Below, one piece after another: positions 20,964 through 34,227 of a stretch of DNA of 64,000 nucleotides. Every line of letters begins with the position of its first letter. Positions within the stretch are counted from its first letter, which is position 1. The notes below the pieces were generated by a model that had not been told where the DNA came from, did not search any database, and worked only from the letters and a program-made list of their open reading frames with translations. Location: contig CM046457.1 in NCBI GenBank assembly GCA_025506515.1, positions 36,218,231-36,282,230 on the forward strand, read 5' to 3'. Made by a program: the position numbers and the translations under genes. The DNA is from Flaveria trinervia (lineage: Eukaryota; Streptophyta; Magnoliopsida; Asterales; Asteraceae).

Positions 20964-23900
20964 TTACTTCCCCATAATGAGTCTGTATGACTCTCGAACA
21001 TAGGCCTCAAGGAGAACACTTGTTCCTCCTCAGAGATTTTCTACTCCCCCTTCGAAGAAGAACTTTGGACCATAGTACTCTGATAATACTTCATGGTCCT
21101 GCCATTTTTCAGCTCCACCGTAGTTACCTCCCTATATACAAATCATCAGGATGGTTGCCTTCAAGGAGTAACTGGAGCTCATTCTTCTGGATGTCTTCAA
21201 GCTTTTTATATAACAACCCCTTCTTAATCATCTTGTTTTCTAGTAAAGCTTGAGGGGTCTTCTTGCTTGGTGAGCTTTCTTGAATTCATCAATGATTTCC
21301 CAAGGTGAGACTACAATGGCCAACATGATGGTAGAATCTATTGTTTTTCGTACCTGGCCATTGTATCTGTGTGGAATAGTTCTTTTATGGATTCTAGAAC
21401 TCACCCTGGGGTCTGGCCATCTCACTCTCTCCTTCTGATACTGAAAAGTGTGCCTGAGAGTGTACAGCCTTTGAGCATGCCCTTTCATGGCTTGAATGGA
21501 TGATGACTGAGGAAATTCCTTGTCAACCATCTTCAACAGTTGCTCATCGTGCTGTTTCTGCTGTTCTTCTTCTTCTTCTATCTTGACTCTGACCATTTCC
21601 CTTTGAGAGTCAGGTGTGATCATGGGTTGACTTCGGGGTTTTGGTAGCTTTAAACAGCAGAGAGTGGCAGACTATCATCTTCATCCTCCTCTTTTTCTTC
21701 TTCTTCCATCCTCAGCACCCTTCCCCTCCTTCTGGGTGCATCACTGGATGATGGTTGGGTTGGTGAAGGAATTGGTTTTGTAGAATGAAGATGTTTGGAT
21801 TTTGGCTTAGAGATTGGTTGGGAGATTTGAGGGATAGGCTATGTTTGAGTGGGTGGAAGGGAAGGTTGATCCAGCATCTTTGTAGTTAGTTTCGCCTTTG
21901 TGAGTTTAGCCATCTCTAACCTTTTACCAGCCCCGGCCTCATCAAGGGCTTCCACAATAATCTCTTTGTTGAATTGCTCAGACAGACAGATTCTGGTGGC
22001 TATAGCCAGAATGCTGTCCCTGGTCCACGCGCGAATCTCCATTAACGATCTTCCTAAGTATTTTGCAATAAAGCGGATCATTATTTCCAATCTCTCTTTT
22101 TCCAGAGCATCATACCTGCCCATCGGGTTTGTATCTCTTGCACTTCCAACCTTCTGATCTCACTATCCAGTGTGGCTGTGTCAAAACCCTGCCTGAAGAG
22201 TTGTTCAATTATTTTATCCATGGATCGGCTGTGTGTAGTGTCAGCTTCTTTTACCAGCTCCTCCAAGGATTTGTCTTCAGTAGTATGATCATCAGCACTT
22301 TTCTTTCCGCTTGTAAGTGAGCAGAGGTTGCTTTTCTTTCTCCTCCTCTTGGGCTTGCTTCTCTTCCTTCTTTTCCTCTGTTCTTTCCTCTTCTTTTCTT
22401 TCACTGCAGTACTCTCCCCCTTTTTGGATGCATTGGAGGAAGGGGTTTGTACCGCAGAAAGAGTCTTTTGTACAGCAGCATCAATCAAGAGCTGTAAAGA
22501 GGAGGAAAGCCTCTTATCAATGGCTTTAGTCACAATATCAGTGATTATGGGTGTGATGAGAGGGAGGGAATTTTGAAGTACAGCACCTATTTGCTCAGGA
22601 GGTTTCTGTTCCTGAGAAATAGGGCCTGAAGCAGAGGCAGGTGGTTGAGTTGGGAGTGGCTCAGTGTTTGGGGAACCTTCAAGTGAAGGTGCCATTTGTG
22701 GGTGGGTAGAGGCAGATGGTCTTTCTCCTTGTGAGAGTTGATCAAGTAGGTTTTGCAGCCTACTGACTTTCTCTTCAAGGATTGTGTTCTGGGCAAGAAC
22801 ATCGTAGAAAAAGCCCAGGTCATCATCAGCCGAAGCTGAATCATCTGACCTCCTGCTTAGAGCAGGATTTACATGCACTGGGTGTAGGCCAGTTGATGCA
22901 TGTGCCCCTTGTGCTTGGTACTGGGGACTTCCACAGCCTCAGACAGTGTCCATCATCAGCTGTTGCCTCTAGTAAGGTCTTAGCAATATAACCAGCCTCA
23001 TTATGATCATGTGCTGAGTCAGAGGAGGTGGCAGCCTCACTAGATATTCTAAGCTCCTTGTCTACACCAGGAGATAGAAGTGGTAAACCCCTGTGCTGTG
23101 GGTTCTCAAGTGCACTGTGTTCCTCCCCCTCAATTGCAGAGGTATTCCAAGTAGTAAGTGGTTTCTGGGAGGGGGTGAGGAGTGCAGTTGAGTCAGCACT
23201 TGTGCAACTATTAAAGTTGGGCTGTGAGGGGCGGTTTTTGGGGTGAAGGGATAGAAGCAGGGTGCACCTGGGGAGGTTGGTGCTCTTCAATGGCAATCCC
23301 CTCAAGTGAGGAAGATCCCAGATATGTAGGTACCCCTTGTGTGGTTGCTGCAGGCTCCTGTTGAGAGAAAGCCTGAGCGGCTATGGCTGGAAGAGTCATT
23401 GTATCCACTAGGGGGTTTGGACTAGTGGATATATCCTGCGGTTTGTGGCAGGGGCATCCTCAGGGGACTCAATTCCCTGAGTAGCCGTTTTAGGTTTCTT
23501 TTTGGTGGGTTTGGTGGGGACTTTTGATTTGGAGGTAGTGGCTGTGGGTTCCAGCTGCGTGGGTTTTCGCAGCTTGGCAGCCATTTTTAGTGTCTGGTCA
23601 GAGTTGTGCCGGGAGTATACTTCCGGCAGAACAGCCGTAGCAGGGACTCCCAAGCCAACAAGTCCCTCAGCATTAAGCTGGTTTGTAATAATGGCCATTA
23701 TGAACCGTGGATATAGTATCCAACGGTTGGTAGTTAGTTTTTGAGCCATATCCTTGAGCTCTGAAAATATTATTTCTGAAAAGTTTAGCGGTTGTTGCTC
23801 AAGAATAGAATACATTACCTGCTGCCATTTCGTCGACATTTGATCCCAAGACGACGTCTTAGGGGCCAAACATACATTCACCATGTGAAAGATTAGGCGC

Positions 23901-24299
23901 TCAGCGTCATTGAAGTGTTTCTTCAAGATAGTGGAGGCACTGAGATCGCCTTGATATCCATGTTGGCAAAGGATAGATCTGTGGTGCCCTTCGGATATCC
24001 AGCAGGAGAACTAGCATCATTCAGATGAAGAATTTTGCAGATTATTGCAGGAGTGATGACTACTTCTTTGTTGTTTACGACCGACTGGAGAGATGGTGTG
24101 TTGTTCTCCCCAGTGGTAATAGTAACGTTCATCCAAAATGGTTGAAGTGATTCGGCATGTATTATGGGATTCAGAAGAGATGCCGTATTGTATTGGGACT
24201 GAACCATAAGATCGATAGCAGTATCGAACTTAGTCCAGATGGGCGATTTAGTGAGGTAGGCACACAGTTGTGTCGCGGTTTAATTTGCATGGACGCCAT
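20964..24299 (-). pseudogene. additional ORF (aORF) of element B, broken
   Basis: The third copy of the family's extra gene, 3,336 bp. The start MASMQIK is 74 bp after TATAAATA, and the end is ...SYRLIMGK then TAA. The N-terminal domain is legible (NPIIHAESLQPFWMN, VVITPAIICKIL, LNFSEIIFSELKDMAQK, NRWILYPRFIMAII). The middle has FFYDVLAQNTILEEKVSRL (probable coiled coil), a lysine/arginine-rich run near 22320-22400 and HSRSMDKIIEQLFRQGFD. The C-terminal domain is partly legible (WPDPRVSSRI, VVSPWEIIDEF). No membrane segment is seen. Frameshifts separate the pieces. The function is unknown; order and length match A and C. Confidence 0.8.
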
Positions 24300-24324
24300 T
24301 GAGAAGAGGGAAGTTTTGGGAGAG

Positions 24325-24339
24325 GAACGTTAGGTTTGA
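24325..24339 (-). promoter_or_regulatory. conserved leader motif before aORF (B)
   Basis: TCAAACCTAACGTTC on the minus strand, between the TATA-like box and the ATG, identical to A and C. Confidence 0.6.
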
Positions 24340-24372
24340 AGAAGATGAAGCATTGAGAGCTTAGGTCAGGGA

Positions 24373-24380
24373 TATTTATA
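24373..24380 (-). promoter_or_regulatory. TATA box of the proposed internal aORF promoter (B)
   Basis: TATAAATA in the context GTACCCTATAAATATCC, 74 bp before the ATG. Confidence 0.68.
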
Positions 24381-24384
24381 GGGT

Positions 24385-25027
24385 ACGGGTAAGAAAACGA
24401 CTGAGGATGTGGTGTTTGTCATCAGTAGTTTTAAACGACTGTTGACAGGGTATTATCCTTTCGACGACGTTGAAAAGCTGAAGTCGTGGTGTTAGGCATC
24501 AAAAGTTAGAAACTACTGAAGACCGTGGTTTTGACTTCAGATGATTGAACAACTGAGGACTTGGTGTTTGTCATCAGTAGGTATGAAACTACTGAGGACA
24601 GTGGTTTTGTCATCAGCTGTTGTAAACAACTGAAGACGTGGTATTAGTCATCAGTAGTTATAAAACTACTGAAGACATGGTTTTGCTTCAGTTGTTTAGA
24701 ATGAAACAGCAGTTGTACAAACGACTGAAAAGAAATTTCTCATCAGTTCTTTTCATCAATTCTTAGCTTTTCAGCTGTTTCATACTGTCCTCAACACATT
24801 CATCAGCCTTTTGGCTGATTTCAGTTGTTTCATAGGACATCAGTACTTATCTGTTTTTACTGATTGCAGTAGTTGTAGCTGCATCAGTAGTTGTAACTAC
24901 ATCAGTAGTTTAGAACAGATGAAGTACTTCAGTACTTGTGAGACATTTAGCCTTCAGTAGTTATAAAAAGCTGCTGAGGGTAAAAGAGCTCATCAGTACT
25001 TATATGTGATATAGTTACTAATGATCA
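24385..25027 (-). repeat. palindromic repeat spacer between pol and aORF (B)
   Basis: About 640 bp of CAGTAGTT/AACTACTG, CAGTCGTT and CTTCAGT variants, the counterpart of 6040-6702 and 37537-38200. No gene is seen. Confidence 0.75.
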
Positions 25028-28000
25028 TCAGTACTTATTACTAAGATCATCAGTAGTTGTCACTATTCTATCTAGCTGTAGCATACCAAGCCTTAACACC
25101 AGGTTTTGGAAAGTTGAACTATCCAAAGGCTTAGAAAAAATGTCTGGCAAGCTCATCAGCACTAGGCACAACTTAGGATCAATCAGACCTTTTTCAAAAC
25201 ATCTCTTATAAAATGATGTCTGATCTCTTATGTTTGGTCCTAGAATGCTGGACTGGATTTTTGACAATGCAAAGAGCTGAAGCACTATCCATTAGCAATG
25301 GAGTCTTAGTCTCTGTAATGCCATAATCCAGAAGTTGGTTTTTGAAGCCAGAGTACCTGAGATGTACAACTTGCAGCAGCAATGTACTCTGCTTCAGTAG
25401 TTGATGTAGCAACTGAGGTCTGTTTCTTGCTCTGCCAAGAAATCAAGCAGTTGCCTAGGAATTGACATCCACCAGAAGTTGATTTCCTGGTCAACTTACA
25501 CCCTGTATAGTCACTGTCAGAAAAAGCAACTAATTTACCAGAACGTCCAGTGAATACCATAAACCTAGAGATGGAGTGCCTTGCAGATATCTAAAGATCC
25601 TCTTGACTGCAATCAGATGAGACTCTTTAGGTGCAGCTGAAATCTAGCACAAACACATGTAGCAAACATAATATCTGGTCTAGAAGCTGTTAAATACATC
25701 AAGGACCCAATCATACATCTGTAAAGTGTTTCATCAACCACTTTACCTTTCTGATCTGTATCCAGTTGTGTGGTGCTGCACATGGGGGTAGAACAGGGCT
25801 TACATTTTGTAAATCAAACTTTTGCAAAAGATCTTTTGTGTATTTGGACTGATGAATGAATTCCATCAGCCTTTTGTTACATGGCACTCATTTCAAACTT
25901 CTGTTACATCAACTTTTTAAAGGCATCACACAACTTTGGATCAGAGGATGCAAAATGATATCATCTACATAAATTTGAACAAGTAGACTATGCTGCCCAG
26001 CTTTCTTAATGAATAAAGTCTTATCTATGGAGCCTCTAGTGAAATTGTTTTCCAGAAGAAAGTTTGATAATGTCTCATACCAGGCTCTAGGAGCTTGTTT
26101 TAACCCATAAGAGCCTATCTAGCTAGCTTATACACCCAATTAGGATGTTTATTGTCCTCAAAGCCTGGAGGTTGACATACATAAACCTCTTCTTTAATTT
26201 TTTCCGTACAAAAATGCACTTTTGACATCCATTTGAAAAACTTTAAGGTTTTGATGGGCAGCATAAGCTAAAAACAATCGAATTGCTTCCAGTCTGGCTA
26301 CAGGGGCAAAGGTTTCATCATAATCAATACCTTCTTCTTGTGCAAACCCCTGAACAACCAGTCTGGCCTTGTTCTTAACAATAAGCCCATTTTCATCAGT
26401 TTTGTTCCTAAACACCCATTTAGTGCCTATTGCACACTTACCTGGAGGTAGAGGAACCAGTTCCCACACTTGCTGTTTCTTGAACTGAAGAAGCTCAAGC
26501 TGCATGGCATCAACCCATCCATTGTCCTTTAAAGCAATGTAATAATTCTTTGGCTCTTGCTGACTGATGAAGAGAGCATAGAAGCAGAAATTTGACAATT
26601 GACTTCTTGTTGATACTCCAGTAGTGATATCACCAATGATTTGAGACATAGGGTGATTCTTTAGATCTTGATACACAATGAGATCTGTGCAAGTGTTTGT
26701 AGCAGGCTCGCATTAACAGATGGTGATGGGAATCATTTCCTTGAAACCAATCAGTGGATGGTATTCAAAGGAAGTTGAATTCGAAGAGATCTCATCAGCA
26801 TTTGTTGTGGATGGTGCTACTGAGCTACAGGAACATCAGGTCTAGCTGAATCAGGCAGCTGATCACTAAACCTGAAGAGGTGAGTACTGCAATCATCATC
26901 ATCATCAGTAGTACCACCAGGTGGTGAACTGTTGACAGAAGCAACAGCAGGAGTTTGATAAGGAAAACATATTGGCGTATGTCCAAATCAAATAACTCCA
27001 CAGGGCTTTGTGGAATCTTGTCCTTTGGAGATTCATTGAACTTAACATGTAGAGTTTCTTCAAGCATCTTTGTTCTGCAGTTGAAGACTCTGTATGCCTT
27101 GCAAGTAGATGAAAACCAACAAAATACCCTGCATCCACCTTAGGATCAAATTTATGGAGTGATCCTTTGTGGTGAGAATAAACAGGGACACCCAAATGCT
27201 TTGAAAAATGAAATCAGAGAGCCAAATGATGGAGAACTTCATATGGAGTCTTCATCAACCTCTGATTTACTAAAACTCTATTTTGCACATAGCAAGCTGT
27301 GTTGACAGCTTCAGCCCAAAAGGGTGGCAAACAGAGTCAGCCAGCATGGACCTTGCAGCTTCAATGAGGTCATGTTCTTTCTCTCCACTACTCCATTTTG
27401 TTCTGGAGTCCTTGGAATGCTAAACTGCCTTTTGATTCCCTTTGAAAGATAGAAGTCATCAAGTGTATGATTTCTGAATTCAGTCCATTGTCACTCCTAA
27501 TACAACTTGACTGGAAGGGAATACTACTTCTCAAATACAACACAAAGTGAATAATCTTCTGAGCAGCCTCATCCTTTGAATGTAGAAAGAAAGTCCATAC
27601 AAATCTGGAATAATCATCCACAATTACCAGACAGTATTTCTTCTTTGCCATGCTCATTACTCTCACAGGACCAAATAGATCCATATGCAGTAATTGCAAG
27701 CAGCAGTGGACTTAGGCTCTTCAATAGGAGGGAATGACCTTTGTGCTGTTTTCCTTTTAAAACGAAGCAGTGCAGGTTTCATCACAGTGGAACTCCTTTA
27801 TTGGTAAGCGCTGACTAAACTATTATGGGTAAGCTAATTCATGTTTTTAAGATTAACATGACCAAGCCTTCTGTGCCCAGTTTAGATTCTTGAGAAGAGG
27901 CTTTGGAAAAATAGGCAAGGATTGCCTTTGAGATCTATTTTCTTAGAAAGATCTAAGGCATACACTCTTCCTGTCCTGTTGGCTCTCAGGAGAGTGTGAT

Positions 28001-28310
28001 CATCCAACACTTCTCAATCAAGTGCAAAACTTTGGACACAGAATCCTACAGTTTTGACTGGTGAAAAGAGCACATGGCCTTATCACACATTTGACTGACA
28101 CTCAGAGATTGTACTTGAGATTTTCCACATGATTAACATCATCAATTTGATTTCTCCATTGGAGACAAAGCCCTTACCAATGATGTAACCCCTAGCATCA
28201 TTGCCAAAAGAAACAAATCCCTTCTTTCCTGAGAGTAGTCATGAAGAAGAGAGCTATTCCCAGTCATTGCATAGATCCCCCACTGTCTACATACCAGATG
28301 CTACTTTGGC
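25028..28310 (-). pseudogene. pol: Copia pol of element B, broken
   Basis: The order is protease (WYVDSGGS near 28290), integrase zinc region (about 27760-27930), integrase core (KKYCLVIVDDYSRFVWTFF, 27580-27660; RSDNG near 27500), reverse transcriptase (EGIDYDETFAPVARLEAIRL near 26300; YVDD region near 25970) and RNase H (VAFSDSDYTGCKLTRKSTSG near 25490; ATSTTEAEYIAAASCTSQ near 25400). The usual stop after LQLE is lost through a small insertion, adding about 14 codons to 25028. Frameshifts are frequent, especially in integrase and RT. Confidence 0.88.
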
Positions 28311-28738
28311 ATGTTGAAAACCCTGCAAAAATAAACACATCAGTTAGTTTTAGAGACCCAACCTTTTTTGGTTTTGGCCTGGTCTCATCAATAGATGGTA
28401 AACTAACAGGTTTATCTGAAACAACACCCCTGAGAGGAAGAAGATGGTGTAGAAGAGGAGTCCTTTGCTTGGATCGCCTTTTCTATGGTTTCAACATAGG
28501 AGCATCTAGTTGGTTAACTCTACCCAACAGAATGTTGAACACTCATAACCAGCTGTGTCTGATTTTGTGATAAAGCTTTCAGCTCATCAGACACATTGCC
28601 AGTGGAGTTTGATAAGTCCCTATGTTGCCCCTTCTTCTTCTGAGCATCTCGCTGTCACCTGTTTAACCCCCTTCCTTTTTGGATTTCTTTGAGGACTTAA
28701 GGTTTACAGGATTTGATGTTGCTGATACAAATGTGGTC

Positions 28739-31170
28739 TCAAACATCAGTTTTCATTTTTACCATTTTCTCTTTAGTTTCTTCTTTTTGTTTGAGTTTGG
28801 AACCTCTTTTGTACCAACAATCATCTGTAAGATGATTGAACAAACCACATACTTCACATGGTTTCTTCTTCATCTTAGGTTGATCATTAACTAAAGAGGG
28901 TGAAGCAACTGAAGACTTGTTCTTCAATGCTTTGGAAGCATTGTTTGCTTTCTTGACTGCCTCTTTAGTATCTTCAAACTCTTTCTACTGTCAGTTTTTT
29001 TTTTTCTTCAGTACTGACAGCAGTTGAAGTTTGAACTTCAGGTGTTAGATCCTGCTCTCTAGTCCTTTCAGGACCTTCTGAGTTGATCAACTCATTAATC
29101 ATGTGAATGTCAGCATTTTGAACCATCAACATCAGCTGATAAGTTTCAAAGAGGGCTTGATGCTGACTGCTACTTCTGATTGTGCTGTATCATAAGGTAG
29201 ATCACATAATGTGATGGATTGGTTATCACTCTCACATCAGATTCTACCTCTGCTCTTGGGGTAAAATCTATAGGTGGAGCAGTGTGATTGTAACCAATTC
29301 CAAACTTCACATTTGAAGCAGATTGCTTACTAAGAAGCATTTCAAAACCTTTGCATGATTGTACCCATCTATCACACTCTACCTGGGTAACTGCAAGGGT
29401 TTCTTTGAGATCTTTTTACTTCTCTAGAAGTACTTCTTCTCTAGCCTTATCATCAATTATTTGGCAATTCAGTTTATCAATCTCATCATTTTTATCTTTA
29501 AGCATAGACTCAAACTCAGCTTTTTTTTTTGGAAATTATTTGTTCTAGCTCAATGTTCTTATTAATTAGAGCTACATTTGCTTCTCTAATGGAAGCAAAT
29601 GCTGCTATGCATGGTTCAGAACATAATTTGGCTTTTGCCTCAGAGGATACCTGTGATACATGAGGTGTAGAGGCATTAAAAAATGAAGTATCAGCAGACT
29701 CCAAAGCCATAAGAGCCAGATTCCCAAAAGGACTGTCACCACCATGTTGACTAGCACCTGAAAACAGTTGATCATGACCAGACATGTCATCTGGTAAACT
29801 GCTCCAGTCAACAACTCCTGGGGTGAAGAAGCTGTGTTGTTGAGGTTGAGTTGTTGATGAGATTGGGATGGCTGAGGTTCTGGTAGTGCATGAGGTTGTG
29901 GTGCCATAGGAACTTGAACTTGATTTCACTGTGGCATGTAATAACAAGGGTACGGATATGGCATTTGACCCTGAGGAACAAAATATGCCGGGGATTGTTG
30001 TTGAGGATGATGATTAGAAGTGACAGGATGTTGCCCTCTGTGTTGTTGACTATTGCCAGGAAAAGTCACAAAGGGTGCAGTGGAGTTAGATCCAGTTGAT
30101 CTACACTCTCTTGCAAAGTGTCCAAGCCTTTGGCATTTGTGACACCTCAACTTGCTCTTGTCAAAACCAACTTTGGTTTTGCCAGAGAGTCCTGGGATTT
30201 TTCCGGTTCTTTTATAGAACTTCTGAGATCTGATATTTATCAGGGCCATTTGGCTCAAAATATCCATCTCTTTAAGTCGTCATCAGCAATCCCCTTGAGA
30301 TCATCCATAATGAAGCATAAATTGTCATTATTACACCCAGTAAACTGATCATCAACACTCACAAATGCAGATTCAGAAGTGCTTGAAGAGAAGTTAATAT
30401 GCTCATCATACTGGCATTCAGATGAAGCATATTCTGACTCTGACCCACCAAGGCAGTGTTGCCTGGTATAAAGTCTTCAGTGAGCTTTCCAGATGAAGAC
30501 AGCTTTCTCTTTTGTTCTATCTCTCACTCAAACGTGAGCAGTTTCCCATGGAGTTGGGTGAGAGATAGTTTGTCCAAACTTGCACTGGGGCGTAGGACAA
30601 TAGTATATGTGTCCCATCTCTCAAGCAGTGATCTGAGAAATCTGTTATTCATCTGGATATTTGTGTACTCAAGTTTGACCATTTTTAGTTCAGAGATCAA
30701 ACAAGAGAACCGCTCATATTGTTGAGTCAGTGTCTCACCCTTTCTATGAGAGAATGTCACATATTGTTGGGCAAGAATTTCTCTATTATTTGCCAGACCT
30801 CATTTGTTCCTCCAAATTGTTCTTTCAAGGCATTCCAGAGGTCATGGGCAGTTTCATGATGCATTAGCCCAGAATAGATTTCATTTGACAGTGCCATGGC
30901 CAGAATTCCATGGGCTTTTGCATCAATTTCAAGCAACTTCTTATCCTCATCTGAGTATTGCCCCCTCCTCTTCGGAACCATTTGATTGGTTTCCGGGTTA
31001 TTCACCATAGGCTTGTGTGGACCATGTACCACTGATGTCCAACAACCTGCGTTGTTAACAGACAGGTGATGGAGCATTCGTCTTTGCCATATGTTATACT
31101 CATTCCTAACCAGCATTGGTGGCTTGGTTGAGGAACCAGTATTGTGAGGATCATTGGAGGGAGTAGTCAT
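28739..31170 (-). pseudogene. gag: gag of element B, broken
   Basis: It starts MTTPSNDPHNTGSSTKPPML at 31170. It has the UBN2-type domain (30760-31170 and 30524-30760), a first zinc knuckle CHKCQRLGHFAREC (near 30110-30150), a Pro/Gln-rich region, a coiled-coil segment (29516-29660) and a second knuckle CEVCGLFNHLTDDCWYK (near 28820-28860) followed by a lysine-rich tail. Several frameshifts are present. Confidence 0.85.
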
Positions 31171-31389
31171 TTTCAGTTCAGAAACAATTTAATTCAAGCT
31201 TTTAAAAGTTTTACACAGACCACAACAAACTCAATGAAAACCAAGAGAAGATCTCAGAATGGATGACCAGAAATACAGAAAATTCAATCTCTATAACCGT
31301 TTCTTGCAAAACAAAAGCTAATTCAATCAAACTTAGATCTTGAATAGCAGTTTCAATGATCAATTATTAGATCGATCAATGATTAACCT

Positions 31390-31401
31390 GCTCTGATACC
31401 A
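31390..31401 (-). other. primer binding site (B), tRNA-iMet type
   Basis: The minus strand reads TGGTATCAGAGC two bases inside the 5' LTR. Confidence 0.94.
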
Positions 31402-31403
31402 TT

Positions 31404-32236
31404 TGACAGGATCAGCGATCACAAGTTGATGTATTAGAGTTCAAAGCAGCGGAATACGAACAGGAATTAGACAAATTGTAGCAAGCAATCGATACTTGTA
31501 TGCATTAAGAGCACATACGGTTATAGGGAGAGAATATATATATTTCTGATTTCAAGGAATGTTTATAGATATAGAATATTTCTAATCAAAATCATTCAAA
31601 ACATTCATTCATTAATTCCAATAGGTTGTCACTCCTTATATACAGTGCAACAATCACTGCTGTTATCACGGAAAGTGACAACTGGCAGATCTAATACAAA
31701 AATAACTAACTCTTAACAAATTACTGAAATGTTCACAACTACTGAGAACATAACAGAGTGTTAAGTACAGAATATAAAACTACTGATTAGAAACTACTGA
31801 AACTGCAACGACCTAAGAACCAGCTCTTCAGTCGTTTTACAAAACTACTGAAACATAAAACTACTGAAACTAGAAATATAAAACTACTGATATCACAACT
31901 ACTGAAGAAGTACTCTTCAGCAGTTGTGACAAACTACTGAGGCTTCAGTACTTGATCTTCAGACTTTGACCATCAGTTGTTGATCTTCAGCACTTGTAAA
32001 CTCTTCAGCTGTTGTACTTTAATACTTTGGTCTTTCAGCTTCAGCACTTGTGTTCTTCAGTTGTTGTACTTCAGTACTTTAGTTCTTTAGCTGTTGAAGT
32101 CTTCAGCTCTTGATCTTCAGCTGTTGAAGTCTTCAGCACTTGTCAAACTGCTGATGAGGCTTTCAGCAGTTGTTGTGATACCATGTGGGACTTAGAGGTT
32201 TTCTGATCTTGACTCATTGGTTCTTTTGGTCCAACA
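31404..32236 (-). repeat. 5' LTR of element B
   Basis: 833 bp, TG...CA. A TATA-like box (minus GTATATAA) lies near 31636-31643. It is shorter than the partner LTR (867 bp), partly because the latter has a duplicated 'gaagtactcttcagcagttgtgacaaactactga' unit near 20380-20450. It abuts C gag at 32237. Confidence 0.9.
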
Positions 32237-33980
32237 TAGCTGATGATGACTTAGAAGAGATGGATATTCTGAGCCAAATGGCCTTGATTAATATCAGATC
32301 TCAGAAGTTCTACAAGAGAACTGGTAGGAAATTCCCTGGACTCTCTGGCAAAACCAAAGTTGGCTTTGACAAGAGTAAGTTGAGGTGTCACAAATGCCAC
32401 AGGCTTGGGCACTTTGCAAGAGAGTGTAGATCATCTGGATCTAACTCCTCTGCACCCTTAATGACTTTTCCAAGTAATATTCAACAAAATAGAGGGCAAC
32501 ATCCTGCTAGTTCTGGTCATCAATCACAACCTTTATCTCCTGCATATTTTGTCCCTCAGGGTCCAATGCCATATCCATATCCCCGCTAGTACATGCCACA
32601 AACCAGTCAAGTTCAAGTACCCATTGCTCAACAACCACCTGCTCTTCCCGAGCCTCAACATTCCCAATCTCATCAACATCTCAAACTCAACAACACAGCT
32701 TTTTCACCCCCAGGAGTTGTTGACTGGAGCAGTTTACCAAATGATATCTCTAGTCATGAACAACTGTTTTCTGGTGCTGGTCAACATGGTGGTGACAATC
32801 CTTTTGGAAACCTTGTCTTATGGCCCTGGAGTCTGTTGATACCTCATCCTCTAATGCCTCCACACCACAGGTATCACAGGTATTCTCTGAGGCCAAAGCC
32901 AAGCTATGTTCTGAAACATGCATAGCCGCATTTGCATCTATTAGAGAAGCAAATGTAGTTTTAATGAACAAGAACATTGAGCTAGAACAAATAATATCCA
33001 AAAGAAAAGCTGAATTTGAGTCTGTGCTTAATGATAATAATGATGAGATTTACAAACTTAAATGCCAAATCACTGATGATAAGGCTAGGGAAGAGGTACT
33101 TCTAGAGAAGTACAAAGACCTCAAAGAAACACTTGCAGCTACCCAGGTAGAGTGTGATCGATGGGTACATTCCTGCAAGGGTTTTGAAATGCTTCTCAGT
33201 AAGCAGTCTGCTTCCAATGTGAAGTTTGGCATTGGTTATAATCACACTGCTCCTCCTACAGATTTTACTCCCAGAGCAGAGGTAGAATCTTATGGAGAAA
33301 GCAATAACCAATCCTTTTCATCATGTGATGTACCATCTGATACAGCACCATCAGAGGTTGGAGTCAGCATTAATTCCTCCCAAAACCTATCAGCTGATGT
33401 TGATGGTTCAAATGCTGACACTCACATGACAAAAGGTTGATCACTCCAGGTGGTATTTCATAAAGTATTGAAAGTACTAAAGAGCAAGTCATAACACCTG
33501 GAGAACAAACCCAAACTACTGCATGTACTAAAGGAAAGAAAACTGCCGTAGAAAGGGTGGGAAAACTACTGAAGTAGATATCAAGAAAGCATGTACTGCA
33601 AGGAAGAAAACTGCTAGTACTGGTCGCAAACTGCTGAAGAATAAGTCTTCAGTAGTTTCATCTGTTGAGCAGATGATAACTTAAGATGAAGAAAAAGCCA
33701 TGTGAAATATGTGGCTTATTCAATCATCTTACTGATGATTGCTGGTATAAAATGGGCTCCAAACTCAAACACAATGAGAACATTAAAAAGAAAATAGATA
33801 AAATGAAAATTGAGTTTGAAACCAAGTTTGTACGAGCAACATCAAAACCTGTAACCCCAAAATCCAAAAAGAAATTCAAAAAGGAAGGGGTTAATCAGGC
33901 AACAGCTGAGATTGCTCAAAGGGAGATGGTACAACACAGGAATCCATCAATCTCAAGCACTAATGTGTCGATGAGCTGAA
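32237..33980 (+). pseudogene. gag: gag of element C, C-terminal part
   Basis: It resumes at ADDDLEEMDILSQMALIN. The first zinc knuckle is CHKCHRLGHFAREC (about 32389-32430). A Pro/Gln-rich region (QGPMPYPYP...) follows with an in-frame TAG at 32587. Then come a coiled-coil segment (about 32920-33130, NKNIELEQIISKRKAEFES) and a second knuckle CEICGLFNHLTDDCWYK (about 33700-33750) with a lysine-rich tail. There are at least two frameshifts. Relative to A, about 200 bp between the UBN2 domain and this part are missing at the block insertion. Confidence 0.85.
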
Positions 33981-34227
33981 GGCTTTATCACAGAATCAGA
34001 CAAAACTTGTTATCATGGTTCAACATCTATTGGGGAGACTCAATCAATTAGATGCTCTGTGCTGAAACCACAGAGAAGAAAATCCATGCCAAAGGATTCT
34101 TCTTCTTCACCATCTCCATCCCCTCAGGCTGTTCTTCATAGCAAATCTGTTAGTTTACCATCTGTTGATGTGAACAGACCCAAAACCAAAAAGGTTTGGG
34201 TCTCAAAAACTAAATAATTTATTATGA

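Larger units (their letters stand above)
19883..32236 (-). mobile_element. Copia element B with additional 3' ORF
   Basis: 12,354 bp on the minus strand, with LTRs 31404-32236 (833 bp) and 19883-20749. The order is the same as in A: primer site, gag, pol, repeat spacer, TATA-like box, aORF, PPT. No target-site duplication is seen because the left side is joined to E. All frames are broken. Confidence 0.9.
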
